64,000 nucleotides of DNA, from positions 1 to 64,000 of the forward strand of contig NZ_JARHUC010000007.1 of the NCBI RefSeq assembly GCF_029223255.1. Direction: 5' to 3'. Below are positions 6,977 through 15,966 of the stretch, piece by piece (the first letter of the stretch is position 1; every line of letters begins with the position of its first letter). The notes below the pieces were generated by a model that ran no database searches, was not told the origin of the DNA, and saw only the letters and a list, made by a program, of their open reading frames with translations. The translations under genes and the position numbers were made by a program. Source of the DNA: Albimonas marina (GTDB lineage: Bacteria > Pseudomonadota > Alphaproteobacteria > Rhodobacterales > Rhodobacteraceae).

Positions 6977-7378
6977 TCAGCGATGCACGGTGATCGCCAC
7001 GTCATGCGCGCCATCGCCCGAGGCGGCGCCCGAGACGGTGAGAGTGAACAGGTCCACGCCCTTCTCGCTCTGCGCGGAATAGACCACGGTCAGAGTCTCG
7101 ACCTCACGGCCCGCGCAGGCGCCCTCGGAGGCGGTTCCCATGCCCGCCTGCATCTTCAGCCGGCCGAGGCGGGGCGAGGGCGAGGCGGTCACGCTGGGCA
7201 GCGCGGCGGGGGCGCAGCTCGAATCGACGGCGTAGACCGTCAGCAGCTCGGTCTCGTCGTCGGCTTCGAGGGTGCGGGTGATCTCGGCGGCCTGGGCGGC
7301 GCCGGCGAAGGCGAGGCCCAGCGCGAAGGCGCCGAGGCCGGCGGCCGGGCGGCGGAGGCGGGTGGCGAGGCGAGGCAT
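6977..7378 (-). CDS. Secreted protein of unknown function
   Basis: The 133-residue product begins with a clear signal peptide: RLRRP, then a hydrophobic stretch GAFALGLAFAGAAQA with an AQA-A cleavage site near residue 31. The mature part is about 100 residues, with two Cys (in SSCAP and GACAG) that could form a disulfide, and a beta-rich look. GGGAG stands upstream of the ATG at 7378. I recognise no family. It converges with lipB and stands alone, in front of the long upstream region of ctaD. Confidence 0.75.
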   Translation of the reverse strand: MPRLATRLRRPAAGLGAFALGLAFAGAAQAAEITRTLEADDETELLTVYAVDSSCAPAALPSVTASPSPRLGRLKMQAGMGTASEGACAGREVETLTVVYSAQSEKGVDLFTLTVSGAASGDGAHDVAITVHR

Positions 7379-7882
7379 GGTCGAACTCCCTTTCGGTCGG
7401 AATGCCGGACGCTACCGCGCCGCGGGCGGCCCGGCGAGTCGCCCCTTGGGCCCCTGCCGGGCGGCGTCCCGGGTTGAAATGACACCTGCGGCGTGTTGAA
7501 TACGAGGGCCAAACCGCGTCCCGGCAAAGGGATTCGGCCGGCGGCCGCCCCGGATTCGGGGCCGAGTCGCCGGGGCGCCGCGACGATCCCGGCCCCGCGG
7601 GGGGTGAAAATCGGTGCGGGCGAAACGGTCGCGTGGACGTCGCCGGCGAAATCGGTATGGTCCGCGCAGACTTCGAGACGTCCCTGCGTCCGCATCGCGG
7701 GCGGGGGGACCTCTTCAGGGGGACGAGGTTGATCCGGCGGGCTGCATTCGTCGTATCGACCGATGCGGGGCCCGACCGGAACGCGACGGTCCCGCAAACG
7801 AGACATTCCCCGGGGCGAGGGAGCCCCGGACCGGGATCGGCGTCGGGCAGGCGCCGTTCCGGCTTGCGGCAGGAGTGCAGAC
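7379..7882. other. Intergenic region upstream of ctaD
   Basis: Between divergently oriented genes, so it should contain two promoters: one for the secreted protein (minus) and one for ctaD (plus). I see no RNA gene, no repeat element and no additional protein gene. An extended frame into ctaD from 7763 has no ribosome site and is not a plausible N terminus. Confidence 0.5.
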
Positions 7883-9526
7883 ATGGCGGATGCGGCGGCC
7901 CACGCGCATGACGACCACCACCCGGGGTTCTTCACCCGGTGGTTCCTCTCGACCAACCACAAGGACATCGGGATCCTGTATCTGATCACCTCGGCGGTGC
8001 TCGGACTGATCTCGGTGGCCTTCACCATGTACATGCGCCTGGAGCTGATGCATCCGGGCGTGCAGTACATGCTGATGGAGGACGGCGTCACGCCGAACGG
8101 CCATCTGTGGAACGTGATGATCACGGCCCACGGCATCCTCATGATGTTCTTCGTGGTCATTCCGGCGCTGTTCGGCGGCTTCGGCAACTACTTCATGCCG
8201 CTGATGATCGGCGCGCCGGACATGGCGTTCCCGCGGATGAACAACCTCAGCTACTGGATGTACGCGGCCGGCTCGACGCTGGCGGTGCTCTCGGTGGTGT
8301 CGCCGGGCGGCGACCAGCAGCTCGGATCGGGCGTGGGCTGGGTGCTCTACGCGCCCCTGTCGACGCGTGAGGCCGGCTACTCGATGGACCTCGCGATCTT
8401 CGCGGTCCACGTGTCGGGCGCCTCGTCGATCCTGGGCGCGATCAACATGATCACGACCTTCCTGAACATGCGCGCGCCGGGCATGACCCTGCACAAGACG
8501 CCGCTGTTCGCCTGGTCGATCTTCGTGACCGCCTTCCTGATCCTGCTGTCGCTGCCCGTCCTGGCCGGCGCCATCACGATGCTGCTGACCGACCGCAACT
8601 TCGGCACGACCTTCTTCGATCCGGCCGGCGGCGGGGACCCGGTGCTCTACCAGCACCTGCTGTGGTTCTTCGGCCACCCCGAGGTCTACATGATCATCGT
8701 GCCGGGCTTCGGCATCGTCAGCCACGTGATCTCGACCTTCTCCAAGAAGCCGGTCTTCGGCTACCTGGGCATGGTCTACGCGATGGTCGGCATCGGCATC
8801 CTGGGCTTCGTCGTGTGGGCGCACCACATGTACACCGTGGGCATGTCCCACACCCAGCAGGCCTACTTCATGCTGGCCACGATGGTCATCGCGGTCCCCA
8901 CGGGCATCAAGATCTTCTCGTGGATCGCGACGATGTGGGGCGGGTCGATCAGCTTCAAGACGCCCATGCTGTGGGCGCTCGGCTTCATCTTCCTGTTCAC
9001 CGTCGGCGGCGTGACCGGCGTGGTGCTGTCTCAGGCCGGCGTCGACCGCGCCTACCACGACACCTACTACGTGGTCGCCCACTTCCACTACGTGATGTCG
9101 CTGGGCGCGGTGTTCTGCATCTTCGCCGGCGTCTACTACTGGATCGGCAAGATGACCGGCCGCCAGTACCCCGAGACCCTGGGCAAGATCCACTTCTGGA
9201 TGATGTTCATCGGCGCCAACTTGACCTTCTTCCCCCAGCACTTCCTGGGCCGTCAGGGCATGCCGCGCCGCTACATCGACTATCCCGAGCAGTTCGAGCT
9301 CTGGAACCAGGTCTCGTCGATCGGCGCCTTCATCTCGGGCCTCTCGTTCCTGCTGTTCTTCTACATCGTCTGGGTGACGGTCACGAAGGGCGAGAAGGTC
9401 ACCGAGAAGTCCTACTGGGGCGAGCATGCCGACACCCTCGAGTGGACGCTGCCCAACCCGCCGCCGGCCCACACGTTCGAGACGCTGCCGACCCCCGACA
9501 TGTGGGACAAGCAGCCCCACCACTGA
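7883..9526 (+). CDS. ctaD: Cytochrome c oxidase subunit I (aa3-type)
   Basis: ATG at 7883 follows AGGAG (7871-7875). The 547-residue protein is the catalytic haem-copper subunit of the aa3 oxidase in the inner membrane, reducing O2 with electrons from cytochrome c while pumping protons. Twelve membrane helices are evident. Metal ligands can be placed: the haem a His in [12 protein letters not shown], the CuB His-Tyr pair in [10 protein letters not shown], the CuB His pair in [10 protein letters not shown], and haem ligands in [12 protein letters not shown]. The N terminus [16 protein letters not shown] is typical of alphaproteobacterial CtaD. Other oxidase subunits are not adjacent; a DUF2244 gene follows 14 bp later, an order common in Rhodobacterales. 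Confidence 0.98.
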   Translation: MADAAAHAHDDHHPGFFTRWFLSTNHKDIGILYLITSAVLGLISVAFTMYMRLELMHPGVQYMLMEDGVTPNGHLWNVMITAHGILMMFFVVIPALFGGFGNYFMPLMIGAPDMAFPRMNNLSYWMYAAGSTLAVLSVVSPGGDQQLGSGVGWVLYAPLSTREAGYSMDLAIFAVHVSGASSILGAINMITTFLNMRAPGMTLHKTPLFAWSIFVTAFLILLSLPVLAGAITMLLTDRNFGTTFFDPAGGGDPVLYQHLLWFFGHPEVYMIIVPGFGIVSHVISTFSKKPVFGYLGMVYAMVGIGILGFVVWAHHMYTVGMSHTQQAYFMLATMVIAVPTGIKIFSWIATMWGGSISFKTPMLWALGFIFLFTVGGVTGVVLSQAGVDRAYHDTYYVVAHFHYVMSLGAVFCIFAGVYYWIGKMTGRQYPETLGKIHFWMMFIGANLTFFPQHFLGRQGMPRRYIDYPEQFELWNQVSSIGAFISGLSFLLFFYIVWVTVTKGEKVTEKSYWGEHADTLEWTLPNPPPAHTFETLPTPDMWDKQPHH

Positions 9527-9540
9527 TCCAAGGATCAATC

Positions 9541-10083
9541 GTGGAGACGAACGCGCCGAAGGCGACGCGAAACGAGACGGCCGGGGGGGAACCTCCGGCC
9601 GTCGGCCGTTCCGACGCGCCGATCTACCAGGTCACGCTGTGGCCCCACCGCTCGCTGGGCCGGCGCGGCTACGGGCTGGTGATGGGGGGGACGGCGGCGA
9701 TGCTGTCGCTGCCGATGATCCCGCTCGCCGGAAGCCGCGCCGCACTGGGGCTGCTGCCCTTCGTGGTCGCGGCGCTGGCGGCGCTGGGCTGGTTCCTGCG
9801 CCGCAACGCCCGCGACCTCTCCCTGCACGAGGAGCTGCGCCTGTGGCCGGACCTGGTGGCGGTGGAGCGCCACGAGCCCGACGGCCGCGTGCGCCGCTGG
9901 CAGGCCAACCCCCACTGGGTGCGCCTGACGCTGCACCCCCACGGGCGGCCCGAGAACTACCTGACCCTGCGCGGAAACGGCCGCGAGATCGAGCTGGGGG
10001 CCTTCCTGAGCCCGGAGGAGCGGGTGGAGCTGGCCGACCAGCTCGAGACCGCCTTCGCCCGGGCGCGCGGGGCGACGGGGTAG
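9541..10083 (+). CDS. DUF2244 membrane protein downstream of ctaD
   Basis: GTG start at 9541 with AAGGA at 9530-9534; the 180-residue frame otherwise runs back into ctaD. A proline-rich N-terminal tail is followed by YQVTLWPHRSLGRRGYGLVM, two closely spaced membrane helices at about 45-65 and 70-88, and a soluble C-terminal domain with ELRLWPDLVAVERHEPDG and WVRLTLHP. This is the DUF2244 family, usually found near cytochrome oxidase genes in alphaproteobacteria. Its job is not known; a link to oxidase assembly or stability is inference from position. It is probably co-transcribed with ctaD. Confidence 0.88.
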   Translation: METNAPKATRNETAGGEPPAVGRSDAPIYQVTLWPHRSLGRRGYGLVMGGTAAMLSLPMIPLAGSRAALGLLPFVVAALAALGWFLRRNARDLSLHEELRLWPDLVAVERHEPDGRVRRWQANPHWVRLTLHPHGRPENYLTLRGNGREIELGAFLSPEERVELADQLETAFARARGATG

Positions 10084-10202
10084 CGCACGGGCGGCGGCGA
10101 GGGGGGCCTCCGAGGCGGGGCTCGTCGGCTGGCCGCTGCGCGGGGGCGCGACGCGTGTCGCGCCCGGAAGGCCGCTTCGGGAGCTCACCAAAGAACACGG
10201 CC

Positions 10203-10363
10203 GCGCCTGTCCTTCGCAGCCGTCCGTCGCTGAAGATGCCTGAGCGAGTCGCCCGCCGGGGTCAAGGACAAGCCCCCTTCGGGGGTCGCTTCGCGATCCC
10301 TGACCCCGGCGGGCGACTCGCTCTTTTCGGCATCAGCGACGGACGGCTCCGAAGAACAGGCGC
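10203..10363. repeat. 161-bp palindromic intergenic element, copy A
   Basis: The segment is one long interrupted palindrome. The arms begin GCGCCTGT and end ACAGGCGC, and continue inward as GCCGTCCGTCGCTGA against TCAGCGACGGACGGC, GAGTCGCCCGCCGGGGTCA against TGACCCCGGCGGGCGACTC, and a central small hairpin with CCCCCTTCGGGGG. A second copy (36016-36179) in opposite orientation keeps the blocks CTGAAGATGCCTGAGCGA and GGTCAAGGACAAGCCC but changes other stem positions on both arms together. I know no named family for it. It lies between DUF2244 (plus) and a DUF6165 gene (minus), where it could end transcription from both sides. Confidence 0.8.
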
Positions 10364-10440
10364 TTCGCGCGGGCCTGTAGGCGTCGCGCAGGGCGCGCCT
10401 GGGGCGGAGCACGGGCGCCTGGGGCGGAGGGCGGCGCGCG

Positions 10441-10857
10441 TCAGTAGAGGGGGTGGGACTTCTCCTCCATCAGGCGGGAGCCGAGGAGGAGGTTGATCTC
10501 GCGCTTCAGGGCGGCGCGGCGGTCGTTGAGCCGGTAGACCGAGCGGGCCAGCGCCACGAAGCCGGGGCCGAACTCGCCCTGCGCCTCGCAGGCGCGCAGG
10601 TCGTCCTCGATCGACCACAGGTCGGCGTTCACCTCGCGCAGGGCGTCGGTGAGTTCGTCGAGCTCCGCCGGCGCGGGCAGGGCGGCGTCGCGCGCGGCCA
10701 CCAGCAGCGCCAGCTCGGTCGTCACGTTGAAGCGGCGCGACGGGTCGGCGATCCGCTCGCACTTGATCTCGAGGATGGTGATCTTGTCGATCAGCTCGCC
10801 GGGCGAGATCTCGACCTGCACGCCGATCTCGCCGCGGCCATGGATCGGAGCGCTCAC
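10441..10857 (-). CDS. DUF6165 family protein
   Basis: GTG start at 10857 forms a four-base GTGA overlap with the stop of the upstream TPR gene, which fixes the start. The 138-residue soluble protein carries the family's hallmark VEISPGELIDKITILEIKCERI (residues 15-36, quoted here in overlapping parts as ISPGELIDKITILEI) followed by helical segments with TTELALLVAARDAAL and SIEDDLRACE. Function is unknown. In many bacteria it neighbours glycosyltransferase or TPR genes, as here. Translational coupling suggests it works with the upstream TPR/glycosyltransferase-like protein. Confidence 0.85.
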   Translation of the reverse strand: MSAPIHGRGEIGVQVEISPGELIDKITILEIKCERIADPSRRFNVTTELALLVAARDAALPAPAELDELTDALREVNADLWSIEDDLRACEAQGEFGPGFVALARSVYRLNDRRAALKREINLLLGSRLMEEKSHPLY

Positions 10858-12278
10858 GGCCGGGCCCCCCGCGCGGCGGCGAGGTCGGCGAGACGCGCGG
10901 CGGCCTCCTCCAGCACGGCGTCCCAGTCGCCCGGGCGCGGCTGGCGGATCAGGCGCATCGAGGGATGCCAGGGCGTCGTCTCCCCCGCGTGGCCGTAGAG
11001 CCAGAACGGCGAGTAGGCGAGCAGGTTCCACACCGGCCGGCCCAACGCGCCGGCGAGATGGGCGACGGCGGTGTCCATGGTGATCACCAGGTCCAGCTCC
11101 CGCAGGGTGGCGGCCGTGTCGGCGAAATCCCGCTCGTCCCCCGCCGCGTCGAGGATCAGGGCGGAGGCGGCGGAGCGGCGGAACCCCTCCAGCAGCGGGC
11201 CCTTGTAGAGGCTGACCAGCTGCACGCCGGGAATGCGGGCCAGCGGCAGGAACCGCTCCGGCCCGAAGCTGCGCTTGAAATTGGCCTTGTAGGTGACCGA
11301 GCCCGACCAGCACACGCCCACCTTCAGCATCCCCTCGAACGGCTGCAGCAGCTTGCGCGCGCGCGAGCGGGAGTCGCCCGGCGGCCGCAGCCGGGGCGAG
11401 GGGGGCAGGGCGGCGGCGTCGCAGCCCAGGAAGCGGGGCAGGGCCATCATGTAGGTGACGAAATCGGCCGGCGGGCGGGGGCCGCCGATCTCCGCCAGCT
11501 CGTCCACGCCCTCGACCCCCTGGAGCAGGCGCCGGAGGGGCGGCTTCACCGCGAGGATCACGGTCCCGCCCCGCGCCTTCAGGGCGGGAAGGAAGCGGCT
11601 CATCAGGAGGGTGTCGCCGAAGCCCTGCTCGGGCAGGACCAGGATGCGCCGGCCCTCCAGCGGCTCGCCGGCCCATTCGGGCTCGGGGTTCTCGCCCTTG
11701 GCGATCTCGCCGATCTCCCAGCGGGCCTCGAAGGCGTCGAAGCCGCGGGCGTAGTCGCCGGCGGCGAGCAGCGCCATGGCGCGCTGCACGCGCAGCTCGC
11801 CGTCGGCGGGATGCAGGGCGAGGCCGGCCTCGGCCGTGTCCCGCGCCTCCTCGAAGCGGCCCAGCGCGCGCAGGGTGACGGCGAGCATGGCGTGGGCGTC
11901 GGCGTCCCCGGGGCGGCGGGCCAGCACCTCGCGGCGGATCTCCAGCGCCTCCTCCAGCAGGTCGGCGTCCTGGAGCGCGTTGCCCAGGTTGTTGAGGATC
12001 GCGGCGTCCCCGGGCGCCAGCGCCTGGGCGCGGCGCTGGCAGGCGGCGGCGGCCTGGTGCTCCCCCCGCCGGCGCAGCAGGGCGCCGAGGTTGGTCCAGA
12101 TCCCCGAATCCCGCGGGCGCTGGCGCAGGTAGGCGCGGTAGGCGGCGAAGGCGGCGTCGAGATCGCCGGCGCGCTGGCGGTCGATTCCCAGCGCCCGCAG
12201 CTCCCCCAGCGTGCGCGGCGCCGGGGCGGCGCCCGGGGGCGGGGCGGCCTCCTGGGCCTGACCGGTGCTCTGCGCCAT
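10854..12278 (-). CDS. TPR protein with C-terminal glycosyltransferase-like domain
   Basis: ATG at 12278 has a strong GGAGGGAGAG upstream; longer readings run into unrelated sequence. The 474-residue protein has about five TPR units between residues 35 and 190 (for example GIWTNLGALLRRRGEH and ILNNLGNALQDADLLEEA), then a domain with ILVLPEQGFGDTLLMSRF, VGVCWSGS, LVSLYKGP and LVITMDTAVAHLAGALGRP. The last motif is that of glycosyltransferase family 9-like (ADP-heptose transferase fold) proteins. This architecture occurs widely as TPR-containing glycosyltransferases linked to surface polysaccharide or flagellin modification; the acceptor here is unknown. No signal peptide is seen, so it is cytoplasmic. 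Coupled to the DUF6165 gene. Confidence 0.85.
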   Translation of the reverse strand: MAQSTGQAQEAAPPPGAAPAPRTLGELRALGIDRQRAGDLDAAFAAYRAYLRQRPRDSGIWTNLGALLRRRGEHQAAAACQRRAQALAPGDAAILNNLGNALQDADLLEEALEIRREVLARRPGDADAHAMLAVTLRALGRFEEARDTAEAGLALHPADGELRVQRAMALLAAGDYARGFDAFEARWEIGEIAKGENPEPEWAGEPLEGRRILVLPEQGFGDTLLMSRFLPALKARGGTVILAVKPPLRRLLQGVEGVDELAEIGGPRPPADFVTYMMALPRFLGCDAAALPPSPRLRPPGDSRSRARKLLQPFEGMLKVGVCWSGSVTYKANFKRSFGPERFLPLARIPGVQLVSLYKGPLLEGFRRSAASALILDAAGDERDFADTAATLRELDLVITMDTAVAHLAGALGRPVWNLLAYSPFWLYGHAGETTPWHPSMRLIRQPRPGDWDAVLEEAAARLADLAAARGARP

Positions 12279-12492
12279 TGGCTCTCCCTCCGCCGACCGT
12301 CGCGGCGGGCCGGCCTTGCGCGGCCCATGACGCCGGCCCGGCCCGCGCGTGTCAACACCGCCGGGCGGACCGGAGCCCGCCGTCGCCACCTGTCGGAATG
12401 GCGCGCCGCGCGTCCAGGCGCGCGCTTCAAATGCCTGTCCGCGCGCGCTAGAAGGGCGGGTCCCAGCCCTCCCGCCGCCGAGAGGACCGCCC

Positions 12493-14070
12493 ATGACCGA
12501 CGCCGGAAACGACCGCAAACCCGACGCCGAGGACGATCCGCGAGAGGCGGGGCCCGAGGCGAGCGGGACCGACGCGGTCGACGCCTCCGGCGACGGTCCC
12601 CGGCAGCAGACGCCGGCCGAGGCCGCGACGGACGACGGCGCGGCCCCACAGTCCGAGCCCCGGCCCGAGGCGGAAGCCGCGCGCGAGGAAGAGCCGGAGC
12701 CCGAGCCCGAAGCCGAGAGCTGGGAGGACGAGTGGTCGCTCGACCCCTCGCTGCCCGCCCGCGCCGCGGCCGCCGCGGCCGAGCGCGACGTCCACGCCCT
12801 GAAGCGGCTGGTCGAAGACCTCCACGCCGCCGACCTCGCCGACCTTCTCGAGCAGCTCGGCCACGAGATGCGCGAGGCGGTCGTCCAGGTGCTGGGCGCC
12901 GACCTCGACCCCGAGGTGCTGTCCGAGCTCGACGACGACGTGCGCGACGACGTGCTCGCGGCGATGGACCCAGAGCACCTGGCCCGCGCCGCCCGCGAGC
13001 TGGACGCCGACGACGTCGTCTACCTGATCGAGGACCTGGACGAGGACCAGCAGCAGAACGTCCTCGAGGCGCTGGAGCCCGTCGACCGGACCGCGGTCGA
13101 GCAGGCGCTGAACTACCCCGAATACACCGCCGGCCGCATGATGCGCCGGGACTTCGTGGCCGCGCCCCCGCACTGGACCGTGGGCCAGATGATCGACCAC
13201 ATGCGCGCCCACGACGACCTGCCCGACGCCTTCCACGACGTGGTGCTGGTGGACCCGGCGCTGAAGCCGGTGGCGCTGGTGCCGCTGAGCCGGATCATGG
13301 GCTCGGGCCGCGACAAGGCGCTGGTCGACCTCAAGCGCGACCGGATGGAGACCATCGAGGTCGAGGAGCCGCAGGCCGACGTCGCCTACGGCTTCAACCA
13401 GTATCACATGGCCTCGGCCCCGGTGGTGGACGACGCGGGGCGGCTGGTCGGCGTGATCCTGATGGAAGACGCCATGGAGGCGCTGGACGAGGAGGCGGAA
13501 GAGGACCTCAAGCGCCTGTCGGGCGTCGGCGACGAGTCGCTGTCGGACAAGGTGTGGGAGATCACCAAGCTGCGCTTCCCTTGGCTGGCGGTGAACCTCG
13601 GGACCGCGATCCTCGCCTCGCTGGTGATCAGCCAGTTCGACGCGACGATCCAGCAGATCGTGGCGCTGGCGGTGCTGATGCCCATCGTGGCCTCCATGGG
13701 CGGCAACGCGGCGACGCAGACGCTGGCGGTGGCGGTGCGCGCGCTCGCCACCCGCGACCTGACGCCGGCCAACATGCGCCGGCTGGTGACTCGTGAAGCG
13801 GTGGTGGGCTTCGCCAACGGGGTGATCTTCGCCGTGCTCGTCGCGGTGGTCGAGATCCTCTGGTACGGCGACTACAAGCTCGCCGCCGTGATCGGGGCGG
13901 CGATGGTGATCAACCTGATCGCCGCGGGCCTGGCGGGCATCCTGATCCCCATCGCGCTCGACCGGGCGGGCGCGGACCCCGCGCTCGCCTCGGGCACCTT
14001 CGTCACCACGGTCACCGACGTGGTGGGCTTCTTCAGCTTCCTGGGGCTGGCGGGGATGGTGCTGATCTAG
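12493..14070 (+). CDS. mgtE: Magnesium transporter MgtE
   Basis: ATG at 12493 (AGAGGA upstream) gives 525 residues. The first 85 are a disordered, highly acidic tail rich in Glu, Asp, Pro and Ala, which the core family lacks. Next come the MgtE N domain (LKRLVEDLHAADLADLLEQL), a CBS pair containing AGRMMRRDFVAAPPHWTV and QADVAYGFNQYHMASAPVVD, a plug helix, and five membrane helices from about 365 with the pore segment MPIVASMGGNAATQTLAV. MgtE is a Mg2+ channel gated by intracellular Mg2+ bound to the N and CBS domains. A GC-rich hairpin follows the stop. Confidence 0.95.
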   Translation: MTDAGNDRKPDAEDDPREAGPEASGTDAVDASGDGPRQQTPAEAATDDGAAPQSEPRPEAEAAREEEPEPEPEAESWEDEWSLDPSLPARAAAAAAERDVHALKRLVEDLHAADLADLLEQLGHEMREAVVQVLGADLDPEVLSELDDDVRDDVLAAMDPEHLARAARELDADDVVYLIEDLDEDQQQNVLEALEPVDRTAVEQALNYPEYTAGRMMRRDFVAAPPHWTVGQMIDHMRAHDDLPDAFHDVVLVDPALKPVALVPLSRIMGSGRDKALVDLKRDRMETIEVEEPQADVAYGFNQYHMASAPVVDDAGRLVGVILMEDAMEALDEEAEEDLKRLSGVGDESLSDKVWEITKLRFPWLAVNLGTAILASLVISQFDATIQQIVALAVLMPIVASMGGNAATQTLAVAVRALATRDLTPANMRRLVTREAVVGFANGVIFAVLVAVVEILWYGDYKLAAVIGAAMVINLIAAGLAGILIPIALDRAGADPALASGTFVTTVTDVVGFFSFLGLAGMVLI

Positions 14071-14109
14071 GGGGCGGTCGGCCGGCGGGGGCCGGCGCGG
14101 CGCATCGAA

Positions 14110-14130
14110 AGGCGCCCTGCGGGGGCGCCT
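14110..14130 (+). terminator. GC hairpin behind mgtE
   Basis: AGGCGCCC and GGGCGCCT flank a five-base loop 40 bp after the mgtE stop. There is no clear T run after it, so it may be a stabilising hairpin rather than a strong terminator. The flanking GGCGCATCGAAA resembles the hairpin at 18572-18589. Confidence 0.4.
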
Positions 14131-14368
14131 GAAATGGAAGCGCATGTCCGCGAACCGACTCGGTCCGTTGTGCGGACGAAGCGGATCTTCGTCCGGCGGC
14201 CGCCGAACGGTAGGTTCGGGCCGTTTGCGACGAGTCGGGGGCGAGGATGGGCGTGAAGTCCGCCGTACCGCAGCGGGGTCGGCGCGTCTTGCACGGTTGC
14301 GTCGCTGCCGCTTCAGCAACAGCGACAACTCTTCCAGATCGACTTCTTCATTGGAGTGTATTGATCGG

Positions 14369-14397
14369 AGCGGGCGAACGCTTCTCATCCGCCCGCT
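14369..14397 (-). terminator. Hairpin behind the small lysine-rich gene
   Basis: AGCGGGCG (14369-14376) and CGCCCGCT (14390-14397) form an eight-pair stem with a 13-base loop, eight bases beyond the stop of the minus-strand 43-residue gene. The tail on the minus strand is not T-rich, so it may work weakly. Confidence 0.45.
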
Positions 14398-14404
14398 TGC
14401 CGAA

Positions 14405-14536
14405 TTACTTGGCTTTCTTTGCGCCCAGCGAGAGGGGCTTCGGCACGCCGGAATTGGCCGTCGCAAGAACCTTGGGTTTCTCCTGCTTCGGCTTCTTCGC
14501 TTCCTTGTTTCCGCGCTTGTTGTTGCCTTTGGCCAT
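14405..14536 (-). CDS. 43-residue lysine-rich conserved small protein
   Basis: ATG at 14536 to TAA at 14405-14407, with TTGAGGA a few bases upstream as ribosome site. The product begins MAKGNNKRGNKEAKKPKQEK and ends SLGAKKAK; about a quarter of it is lysine and it carries no acidic cluster. I recognise very similar small proteins (MAKG..RGNKEAKKPK...) annotated as hypothetical in many proteobacteria. The family is probably real because its wording is conserved, but its function is not known; nucleic-acid binding is only suggested by charge. It sits in a lower-GC pocket between mgtE and a secreted protein gene and is followed by a hairpin. Confidence 0.8.
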   Translation of the reverse strand: MAKGNNKRGNKEAKKPKQEKPKVLATANSGVPKPLSLGAKKAK

Positions 14537-14955
14537 CACGTCCTCAAAGTTTGCAGAATCGCGCCGGCGACATGCCAGGCCGACTTTTCCTCAGGAAAAT
14601 CAGGGTTGCCTGATCGGCGTCAGGGCGATGACTTCGGTGAGATACGCAAAGTGCCACATGCAGGCACATTTCGCTTAGAAAAGATATGCGTCCGTACTTG
14701 GTCCCGCAAGGTAGGGCATTCGAACTTTAAAGAGCGGCCGCATGGGTCGCCCAGGCGTCCGCCAGCGGACCAATCGCCTGTGTCGATCGTCGGGTTCGAC
14801 GGACAGCGGCGCTGCATGGCGATGACGCAGCGAAAGTCGGCTCTGGGCTCCAACCAGACCGACGCGCGTCGCACACACGCCCGAAATGGAAAGGGCCCGG
14901 CCTTTCGACCGGACCCTCCCACGCATACACTTCATGCTCCCCATCGGGGGGGATG
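14537..14955. other. Lower-GC intergenic stretch
   Basis: Contains the upstream region of the small lysine-rich gene. I see no convincing coding frame, tRNA or repeat in 14540-14890, although the base composition is lower in GC than its neighbours, which may reflect a decayed gene or an old insertion. A terminator hairpin for the next minus-strand gene occupies 14892-14917. Confidence 0.4.
14892..14917 (-). terminator. Terminator of the secreted-protein operon
   Basis: On the minus strand AGGGTCCGG and CCGGGCCCT pair across an 8-base loop with one mismatch, followed by TTCCATTTC. It lies 39 bp past the stop of the RcnB-like gene, which fits a rho-independent terminator for the two-gene minus-strand operon. 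Confidence 0.6.
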
Positions 14956-15441
14956 TCAGGGAAGCATGTCGTGGTACACGCGGCTCACGCGGCCGTCGGC
15001 ATCCACCGCGACCAGATTCTCGCCCACGGCCATCCAGGTGGGGCCCGCGGGCAGGCGGCTGGCGAGCTTCATCTCCACGGGCTTGGCGTTGGCCTCCGGG
15101 GGCAGGGGCTCGCCCACGTCCAGCGCCTGCTGCACCGCCTCGGAGGGGCCCGAGCCGCTCGACATCTCGGCGCCCGGTCCATAGACCTCCTGCACGATCT
15201 GGGAGATCGCGCGCTCCTCCATGAAGGTGGAGTCGGCGAAGTCGACGGTGACATGGTCCTTGGTGACGCCGTCGGTCACGGTGGTGACGGTCTTGGCGTC
15301 GTCGGTCGTCTGCGCCGCGGCCGAGATCGGGGCCAGCGCCGGGGCCAGCGACACCGCGCCGACGGTCATCGCCAGCATCGCGAAGGACGCGCTGCGGGGA
15401 CGGCGGGCGGCGGTGCGGGTCTTGTTGCTGTTGCGGGCCAT
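14956..15441 (-). CDS. Secreted RcnB-like protein
   Basis: The 161-residue protein has a positively charged N terminus (RNSNKTRTAARRPR), a hydrophobic core FAMLAMTVGAVSLAPALAPI and an AAAQ-T cleavage region near residue 44. The end of the protein, LASRLPAGPTWMAVGENLVAVDADGRVSRVYHDML (read as overlapping short parts), follows the pattern of RcnB-type periplasmic proteins, where a W..VG..LV.VD..GRV..V strand pair closes the domain. RcnB itself helps control Ni/Co efflux in E. coli; no metal ligands are evident here, so only the fold is suggested. Its ATG lies two bases before the upstream stop-codon position, so the pair is one transcript. Confidence 0.65.
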   Translation of the reverse strand: MARNSNKTRTAARRPRSASFAMLAMTVGAVSLAPALAPISAAAQTTDDAKTVTTVTDGVTKDHVTVDFADSTFMEERAISQIVQEVYGPGAEMSSGSGPSEAVQQALDVGEPLPPEANAKPVEMKLASRLPAGPTWMAVGENLVAVDADGRVSRVYHDMLP

Positions 15442-15442
15442 G

Positions 15443-15760
15443 TCAGGAACCCTCCTTGTTGCGGAACTCGGCGGCGTAGGCGTCCGACGGCTCCGGGTTG
15501 ATCTGCGACGCGTACGGCAGCATCGCGTCGTCCGACGCGGGCGTGCCGCTGAAGGGCGAGGGCTCGAGTTCGCCGCCCCCTTCCGGCGTCACCGGGTCGG
15601 CGGAGACCGCGTCTCCGCCGAAGCTGACGATCGAGGCGGTCGCGTCCGCCTGCGGCCAGTCCAGCGCACCGGCGTCCGCAGATGCGGCCGTTGCGGCCAG
15701 GATCGCCGACGCGAGGGTCGCGCCGGACAGCAGGTTGGGGATCGTGCGCGGGCTGAGCAT
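15443..15760 (-). CDS. Small secreted protein of unknown function
   Basis: ATG at 15760 with GGAGG upstream. The 105-residue product has a signal peptide (PRTIPNLLSG, then ATLASAILAATAASADA, cleavage near 30) and an acidic, proline-rich mature part with no recognised domain. It is first in a two-gene minus-strand operon with the RcnB-like protein and lacks cysteines, membrane segments or repeats. An extracytoplasmic role is all that can be said. Confidence 0.65.
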   Translation of the reverse strand: MLSPRTIPNLLSGATLASAILAATAASADAGALDWPQADATASIVSFGGDAVSADPVTPEGGGELEPSPFSGTPASDDAMLPYASQINPEPSDAYAAEFRNKEGS

Positions 15761-15966
15761 GGCCGTCCTCCTGTCGTCAGCGTCTTCGCCGTCGTCACGC
15801 GCCTGCGTCGGGATGACCCGGCCCAGGCCGACGGCATGCCCGGAAAGGAGGGGTTGACCTCTTCCCATGCCGGGCTGTCTTGTTCAGCGAGCTAGGACCG
15901 ACCCTCAGCCCAGCCAAGGGCGTTCCCCAAATGACCCAGAAAACGCCCCGATCGGAGGCTGAGACC

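Noticed and set aside
7763-7882. 40-codon N-terminal extension of ctaD
   Set aside because: No ribosome site, no family match; the ATG at 7883 has AGGAG at proper distance and begins the normal CtaD N terminus.
14540-14890. Possible small RNA or degraded gene in the lower-GC gap
   Set aside because: I could not find a stable fold with conserved loops, or a frame with family wording; low GC alone is not enough.
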